A DNA stretch of 64,000 nt. Origin: Flexilinea flocculi. Its GTDB lineage: Bacteria; Chloroflexota; Anaerolineae; Anaerolineales; Anaerolineaceae. The notes beneath the pieces were generated by a model. It was given only the letters and a program-made list of their open reading frames with translations. It made no database searches and was not told the DNA's origin. The DNA lies in assembly GCF_001192795.1 (NCBI RefSeq), contig NZ_DF968181.1:1290972-1354971 (forward strand), given 5' to 3'. The position numbers and the translations under genes were made by a program. Of this stretch, positions 30,001 through 39,000 are shown in pieces (the first letter of the stretch is position 1; the number at the start of each line of letters is the position of its first letter).

Positions 30001-33000
30001 GATTGATTACACTGCAGGTTCTACTACGCTGCATCTGATCCAGGTTGAAAACCTCGTGGGCGGCGATCTGGATGACACCTTCAACTTCGATGATGGTGCG
30101 GTATTGCCGGGTACAGCCAACAGCATTGACGGTAAAGCCGGACTGGACACACTGGATTACAGTGCTTATACAACACCGGTTACAGTGAATCTGGTGGGCG
30201 GCGTGGCAACCGGTGTGAAAAATGGTGTGGCCAGCATTGAACGGGTAATCGGCTCTGAGAGCGGTAAAACCATTATTTATGGCGATGACAACGATAATAT
30301 CTTCGAAGTCACCGGACCTGATTATGAGCTTTACGGTAAGGGCGGCAACGATACCTATATCTTTGACACAGATATCTTACTTGGCAATGCTGTTGTCACC
30401 GATACATCCGGTATCGATACCATCTCCTTCGCGTTGACGAACGGGCTGGCAGTGGTATTCGACCTTTCGAAACCGGATGTGCCACAGATTGTCAACCTGA
30501 ATCTGACTCTGACCTTCCATGGTATTATTGAGAACCTTACCGGTGGAGACGGTGATGATACGCTCACCGGATCAGATGGAAATAATGGGATTACCGGCGG
30601 TTTGGGTAACGATACAATCAACGGTTTATCTGGTTCAGACCGCTATGTCTTTGCAGATGGCTGGGGTACTGATACAGTTGCAGATACAGCCGGAAATGAT
30701 ACCTTTGACTTCACAGTGGTAACCGAAAATCTTGAGTTCGATTTGAATACAGCGCTTGTGATTACAGATGGTACGAATCGGGTAGAGGCAGGATTATCTG
30801 ATATTGAAAACCTGATCAGCGGTTCCGGTGCGGATGAATTTATTTTCCACCAGAGCCTCGCACTCGGTGGCACGCTTGACGCAGGAACAGGCTTGGATAC
30901 GCTTGATTTCTCAGATATAACATATGGCCGGAACATTGTTCTGACCGCACTTGGAAGCCTCGACGGGTATGCAGGAAGCGACAGTATCGTATCATCCGGA
31001 TTTGATAATGTGGAGTTTATTGTAGGAACGACAGCAGCCGATTCTCTGACCGGCCTCAGCTTTAACAGTTATTGGACCGTTACTACACCGGTGGATACTT
31101 ACAGCGTGGATGGATCAGGACGGATACTGACATTTACGAACTTCGAGACGCTGGCCGGATCTTCAGCACAGGATGTCTTTACTATCTCTGCTGGAAATCA
31201 GTCGGCGATCATATTCGCGGGAGCCGGCAACGACACGCTGGTGATGCCGGATACGGCAAATCTGACGGGATCCTTTGACGGACAGGGTGATTTTGACACA
31301 CTGAATTACAGCGCTTATTCCAGCCCTCGAAACTTTTATCTGAACCCGGTACTGGGCATCACAGACGACTTCAATGTCACCGAAACCAGTATCAGCGGCG
31401 GAACCTTCAACATCCAAAAGATTCTGGGCGGTACAGCAGTGGACAACCTGCACGGCCGGGATACGCTGGCAATTTATGACATTATCAACGGCGTGGATAC
31501 TTATACCGACGTAACCAACACCCGGACGTTGATATTCGACGCGATCGAAGATCTGTACGGCGGATCGTTGGTAGATACTTTCAACCTGAAGGGTAACCAT
31601 ACCGGACGTCTGTTTGGCTTGGGAGATGCGGATTTGTTCAATGTCACAGGAGCTGCAGTTCTAACCGGATCTGCAGATGGCGGTGCCGGCTATGACCGGT
31701 TAGATTATGCAGGATATGACAGCGCTTCTGCCTTTGTTCTCAGCGGACTGGGCACGGAAGATGGCTTTGACGGAACGGTTTCCAGTCTGACCAGTGGATT
31801 TCTGAACTTCAACTTTATTTTGGGACGGAACGGCAGCGGATATGATTCTCTCGAGGGGCTGGACAGCGACAGCCTCTGGACATTGGCAAATGCTGATCTG
31901 AAGAGCCTGTATGCCACCCAGAGCCGGGCACTCGATTTCTCCTACATGGATTCACTGATCGGCGGCAGCGGAGCGGACAACTTTGTGTATGGAGATGGCG
32001 TTTCACTGACCGGAAGTATCAGCGGTGACGATTCATCCGGAAGTACGGGAATGGATACACTGGATTACCGGGCTTATACGACTGCTCGTGTAGTTCTTCT
32101 GACCGGACTGAGCGGAACAGATGGCTTTGCCGGAACAGAACTCTCCCTGGGTCTTGGATTCAGTTACATCAATACGATTTATGGCACTAGTTCACTTGCC
32201 ACAGATCAATTCAGGACATTGAATGCAGACAGCATTTTTATCATCGACACAGCAAATGGCGGCACATATGCATCGTGTGGCAATTCGTTGATCTTCTCCG
32301 GACTGGATCAGATCTACGCCGGAACGAGTGCGGACCAGTTCAACTTCACGGATGCAGGAACGATTGCAGCTTTAATCAATGCCGGAAGCGGCGTGGATGA
32401 AATCAATTACAGCGCATACAACAGTTCCGCAACAGTCAATCTGACGACTGGCTCTGCAACAGGCGTTCATCTGGGAGCGTTGAGCAGCATCAGCGGATTT
32501 GAAAATATTACCGGATCGGAATTTGCGGATACACTGACCGGCGATACACAGAACAATACCATTACCGGACTGGCCGGGAATGATGCTCTGAATGGCAGCA
32601 GCGGTAATGATACTTATCGTTTTGGGGACGGCTGGAACAGCGATACGGTCACTGACAGCATTGGTACGGATACCTTTGATTTCTCGGCGGTAACCGAAAA
32701 TCTGAGCATGACACTGGCTTCAGTCTTAAGTGGCGGTTACGGAACAAACCTGGTAACTTCCCAAGCGGGCACATTGATTGAAAATCTGATTGGCGGAGCA
32801 GCGGATGATCTTCTCAGCCTGACCGACAGCGCCTTACTGAGCGGTACTTTTGACGGCCGCGGCGGTGTGAATACAATATCCTTTGCCACATCCGGCTCAG
32901 CACAAAACACTGCTCTTACCGATACCGGAAGCCTGGGCGGTTTCGCAGGCAGTGCAAGCTCCGTGAGTGGAGGATTTGACAATATTCAGACGATTATTGG

Positions 33001-36000
33001 ATCTGCTTATACAGACAGCCTGACCGGGATTTTGAGCGGTGGACAGTTCAGCATAACCGGAACCAAAGCGGGTGTGTACACTTCTGGCGGACAAAGTCTG
33101 ACTTTCTCTGCGATAGAAAACATCTACGGACAGAGTGGAACGGATATCCTTGATTTCAGCGGCAGTAATGCAGTTGTGATTACACTCACTTCGGCTGAAG
33201 CCAGCGGTTTTGCGGGCAATGAAACGACCGTTGGGATCTCCTTCAGCGGGATCGACGAAATCTCCGGATCTGCATTTGTTGACAGTCTGACCGGTTTGAA
33301 CGCATCGTCCGCTTTTGAAATTGATGGAACGGAACGTTATCTCAGCGGCAGTTATGCACTCAGCGTTTCCGGCATAGAGAACCTGACCGGCGGAAGTGGA
33401 ACTGATTTATTTGACATCCGCTCAGCCCACATAGGGCAACTGGATGGTGGTTCCGGTGAAGACACGCTGGATTACTCCAATAATTCGAGCATGGTAGATG
33501 TTAAATTGACTGTTTTGGGTGTATTTGACGGATTCAACGGAACAGCCACATTGCTGAGCGGCGGATTTGCCAACATAAACCGGATTCTGGGCAGCAGCCT
33601 GAATGACCGGCTGACCGGTATGGATATGGATTCCAATTGGAATATCACTTCTTCGACCAGTCAGTATGCGTACAGCACCCAGACGATCGATTTTACTCAA
33701 TTTGAAACGATTTCCGGCGGTATAGCGAATGATAATTTCCTGCTAAACGGAACCGTGGGATATACGCTGCTGGGCGGCAGTGGAGAGGATATCTTCACTT
33801 TCCAGACCGGAGCAGCCTTCAACGGTATATTGGACGGACAGAATGGCAACGACTTTATCGATTATCACCTGCTTTCAACAGCAGTACAGGTCAATTTGAA
33901 TTCAACTTCAGTTACAGTAAGCGGAATCATCTATGAACCTATGTCAGCTTCTGGTATCAACGGTGGAATTGGCAACGGATTTATCGGCATCGAATCGGTA
34001 ACCGGCAGCCAGGCAGCGGATCTGCTGATCGGCTCTGATGGTCCAAATACGATTGACGGCTGGATGGAAAATGACACGCTTATTGGCAGATCGGGTGATG
34101 ATATCTACCGGTTTGAGAACAACTGGGGCAATGACAATGTAATAGAAATCCCAGGCGGTGGAAATGATACACTGAGCTTTGCATCTGCAAGCGTTTCCTT
34201 GATCTTTACCCGCGGCGTTAATACAACTTGTTCTTCAGGCACCTGTGTGACGGATGGAATCAATACGTTATCTCATATTGGTGGACAGATCGAAAACTTC
34301 ACCGGTGGCTCAGGGGCTGATACCTTCACCTTCCTGAATGGTCAGAAACTGACAGGGCAGGTGGATGGGAACGGTGGTTTGGACCGGCTGAACTTTGCAG
34401 CCTATACAACGGCTTTAAGTTTCAACCTGACCGGTCTGGGTTTGGTGGATGGATATAGTGGCACCGTTTCCCCGCTTGGCAACGGATTTACCAACATCAA
34501 CAGCGTCATCGGCGGAACTTCCAGTGACAAACTGACTGGAATGAACGCAAACAGTATCTTTACAATTGACGGCATTAATAATCGCTATCGCGAATTAAGC
34601 AGCGCCCGTGATCTGACATTCACTTCGATTGAAAACCTGACCGGCGGCAGTGCCCAGGATACCTTTGCGATGGTCAATACCGCTTCGATCAGCGGGTCGA
34701 TCAACGGCGGACCAGGAATTGACACACTGGATTACAGCGGATACACTGCCTCGATCAACATTAATCTGGGCAGCGGCAGTGCTACCGGAGTTGGCAGCGG
34801 AATCAGCAGCATTGAGAACATAACCGGCAGTCCGTCCGGCAACACGATTTACGGGGATAATTTCGATAATTACCTGAGTGGAACCAGCGGCAATGACACG
34901 ATCTATGGGCTGGGCGGTAATGATACCATAATCGGATTGGGCGGCGATGATCGGCTGGACGGTGGCAGTGGTATTGATACGGTGGATTACAGCGGCAACA
35001 GCACAGCGGGTGTACAGGTCAATCTGACCATTGGCACAACATATAGCATTGAAAGCGGCACGGATGTACTGGTCAGTATTGAAAATGTAATTGGCACTAT
35101 CTTCGCTGATCAGATTATCGGAAACAATGGTGATAACGTCCTGACCGGATTGGGCGGCAACGACCAACTGAATGGTGAAACTGGAAATGATACTTATGTG
35201 TTCGGCAATAGCTGGGGTACAGATTCCATAAGTGATACAGCCGGCGTTGATACAGTTACTTTTGCCGGACAGACAGATGGTATCTCAGCCGTGATCCAGA
35301 CGAGCGGAATGATAATCACTTCAGGCACCAATACGCTTACGGTTATAGGTCCGGTGATTGAGAATCTGACCGGCGGTACGGGAGCAGATGTATTCCACTT
35401 CGAGAACAACGCCTCAATATCAGGCAGTATCAATGGACAGAGTGGTGAAAACACGCTCGATCTTTCAGCTTCTATCTCCGGTAGAGTACTAACACTGACC
35501 GGTATTGGGTCGATTACGGGTTTCGCAGGTACGGTCAACGGCGCTTTGGTAAACGGCTTTGATAATATTTCTATTCTCAATGGATCTTCCGGTGTAGATA
35601 CCCTGACCGGTCTGAACCAGACCTCTGAATGGAACATGAACAATCTTGGTAATACTTATATATCTGGCAGCCGGACAATGTCTTTTGTGGCAATCGAAAA
35701 TTTGACTGGCGGTTCTGGAAATGATACGTTCAATTGGATCGGTTCAGGCAGCTTAACCGGAAATATCACCGGTGGCAGCGGATCCAACAGGCTGGATTAC
35801 AGCGCTTACACTGCAGGAGATATTACTGTCAACCTGCAACTACGGTCTATTACCGGACTTGGCGGAACCTTCTCAGGTATTTCTGTACTGAGCGGTTCAA
35901 CAGCAACTGCGACGACGATCATCGGGCTTGACTCTGCCAATACTTATCAGGTCACCGGAGCGAACAGCGGCAGTGTCAACGGCAGCCTGACCTTTACACG

Positions 36001-39000
36001 TGTCCAAAATCTGACCGGCGGTGCAGGGGATGATCAGTTCATTTTCTCGGACGGTGCGACACTCAGCGGCACAATCACGGCATTGGGTGGAACAGACACA
36101 TTGGATTATCGAGTTTATAACAGTGGAATTACTGCTAATCTGACAACAAATCAGGTAACAGCGAGTGGCATAACAACCGGAATATTTGGAATAGAGAATG
36201 TTATTTCCGGAACCGGAAATGACACAATAACCGGAGATGCGGCAAACAATATAATTACCGATATGGGCGGGACAGATGTTTTCGACGGCGGAGCCGGTGA
36301 TGATATCTATCAGTTCAACCGGAATTGGGGTATCGGAGACACGGTTACCGACAGCGACGGCATAGACACTATAAACTTTATTGGATTTTCCGGTGACCTG
36401 ATTATTGATCTGAATATCGGCAGCTTCAGCGTAACGGATGGAACCAACAGCTTGACCGGCAGCTACCAGATTGAAGCCCTGATTTCCGGCTCCGGAAATG
36501 ACCAATTCAACGTCAACGTTTCTGCAGATATCGATCTGGATGGCGGAGATGGGGAGGATACATTCGCTTTCAATGCGGGCGGATCACTGACCGGAACTAT
36601 TACCGGAAGCAGCGGTACCAATACATTGGACTTCCAGGCTTATGGATCTGCTGTAACCATAATACTGGAGACAAGTTCGGTCAGCGGACTTAGTGGAACG
36701 TTTACATCCATCCAGAACTTTATTGGAAGTGTGCTTACAGATACGCTTATCGGATATAACGCCGGAACAACCTTCAACCTGACGGGTTCGAACAGTGGCA
36801 ATATCAACGGCTTGCTGACGTTCAGTGGCGTTGAAAATCTGACCGGCGGTAGCGGAAATGATGCCTTCAATGTGAGCAGTACAGGCTCTCTGACAGGCAC
36901 GATTGATGGCCTTAGCGGAAGCGATACATTGTCCTTCAACGGGAATACGACAGCCCGGAATATCCAGCTCAACGGAGCGGATGCAGATGGATTCTCCGGT
37001 ACGGATGTCAGCCTGTCGGGTGGTTTTGTCCATATTGATTCTCTTATCGGCAGCAGCAATAATGATTTTCTGCATGGCGTAAATACTTCCGGCACATTCA
37101 CACTTGGGTCCGTTGATACGTATACTTTGGCCTCCTACGTTCTTACATTGGTCAGTCTTGAAAACTTGTACGGTGGTCTGGCATCAGATATCTTTGTTAT
37201 CAACGGAACGCAGAACAATAACATCTATGGAATCGGCGGCAATGATGTCTTCCGATTTGAGGATAACGCGGTATTGAACGGTTTGATCGATGGCGGCACT
37301 GGTATCGATTCACTCGACTTCACGCCTTATACAACCAGTCGCAATATCACACTGACTGGAACTGGATCAGCGGACGGGTTCAACGGTTATACTGCAGTTG
37401 TCAGCGGCGGATTTGGAAACATCAATACCATCCTGGGCAGCATAGCCGGAGGGACCGACACGTTGACAGGTATGAATGCGGCTTCGACCTTTGATCTGAA
37501 TGCCAGAACCTATACCAGCACAAACATGCTGACGTTCTCCGGATTCGAAAATCTAACCGGTGGATCTGACACAGACCAGTTCCTGATCAATGCTTACGTT
37601 ACATTCAACCTGAACGGTGGAAACGGTGCTGATGAGTTCAACTTCTTCGGTACCAGCCAACTGACCGGTAGTATCAATGGCGGTGTTGGATCGGATACTC
37701 TGAATTACCGGGATTATGCAGCTATTGTTGAAGTTGATCTGGCGAATAAAATTGCAACGGCGGTCAGCGGAGGAATCAATTCCGTTGAAAATGTGACCGG
37801 TTCACGCAATTACGGCAACACGATCTATGGAGACGATTCAGACAACATTTTAACAGGCGGACAGTCCAATGATACGCTGATTGGCAGGAAAGGAAATGAT
37901 ACCTACGTATTCACTGACGGATGGGGCGTTGATTCGATTGTCGAGAAATCCGGTGAAGGATCCGATACCCTGAACTTCTCTGGAATAACCGGCAGCGGTG
38001 TGACATTCAGCTTCAATAACAGCCAGGTATCAGCCAACGCAGGGACCAGCTCTGTGACAACTGGCACACTGAATAATGTTGAAAACTTCACCGGTACCAG
38101 TTTGGATGATACCTTCAACTTCAGCAACGGAGCTTTGATTCAGGGTAGCATAGACGGGGGAGCGGGTAACAATATCCTGAGTTACAGCGGCTATGGAGCC
38201 GGCAGCAGTATCGTTTTGACTGCAGTTGGTTCGATCACAGGATTTAGCGGTTCAGCAACTGGAATTGCAGGCGGATTTGACAATATTTCGAAATTGACCG
38301 GCTCAATCGGCAACGCTGATACATTGACTGGCATGAATTCTGATTCTGTATGGACTGTAACGATAGATCCAGAAAACTTATATAACGCCTCAGGCAGAAT
38401 CCTGAGTTTTTCGGGATTTGAAAATCTGAACGGTGGAAACAATCGGGATACATTCAGCTTTGAGGATACAGCCAGTCATGTCGGTTCGATAGCAGGAGGA
38501 AATGGTTCGAATCTCCTCGATTATCAAAATTACACGGCAAGTATTATTGTCAACCTAATCACAGGAACAGCTTCTTGTATCAGCGGTACTATTTCTGGAA
38601 TTCAAAATGTAAATGGCGGGCAATCATCCGATTTGATCTATGGCAATCATTTGGCTAATGTTCTTAACGGAATGAACGGGAATGACACGATTTTTGGCAT
38701 GGATGGTATCGACATACTTATTGGAGGAAATGGTGACGATCTGCTTACTGGTGGAAAAGGAAATGATCTGTACCAATTCTCTGACAATTGGGGAAATGAT
38801 TTAGTCAGCGAATTGTCCAGCGAAGGCATCGATGAGTTGAATTTTATCCTGGTTCACAATGATTTGGTTGTGACTTTAGATCCTTTCCTGGTGACAGATG
38901 GAATTAACCATCTCGATATCATTGCCCCTGCTATTGAAATGATACAAACAGGAGATGGCAACGATCTCTTTAATATCAATATGGATTATGCTGTTACGTT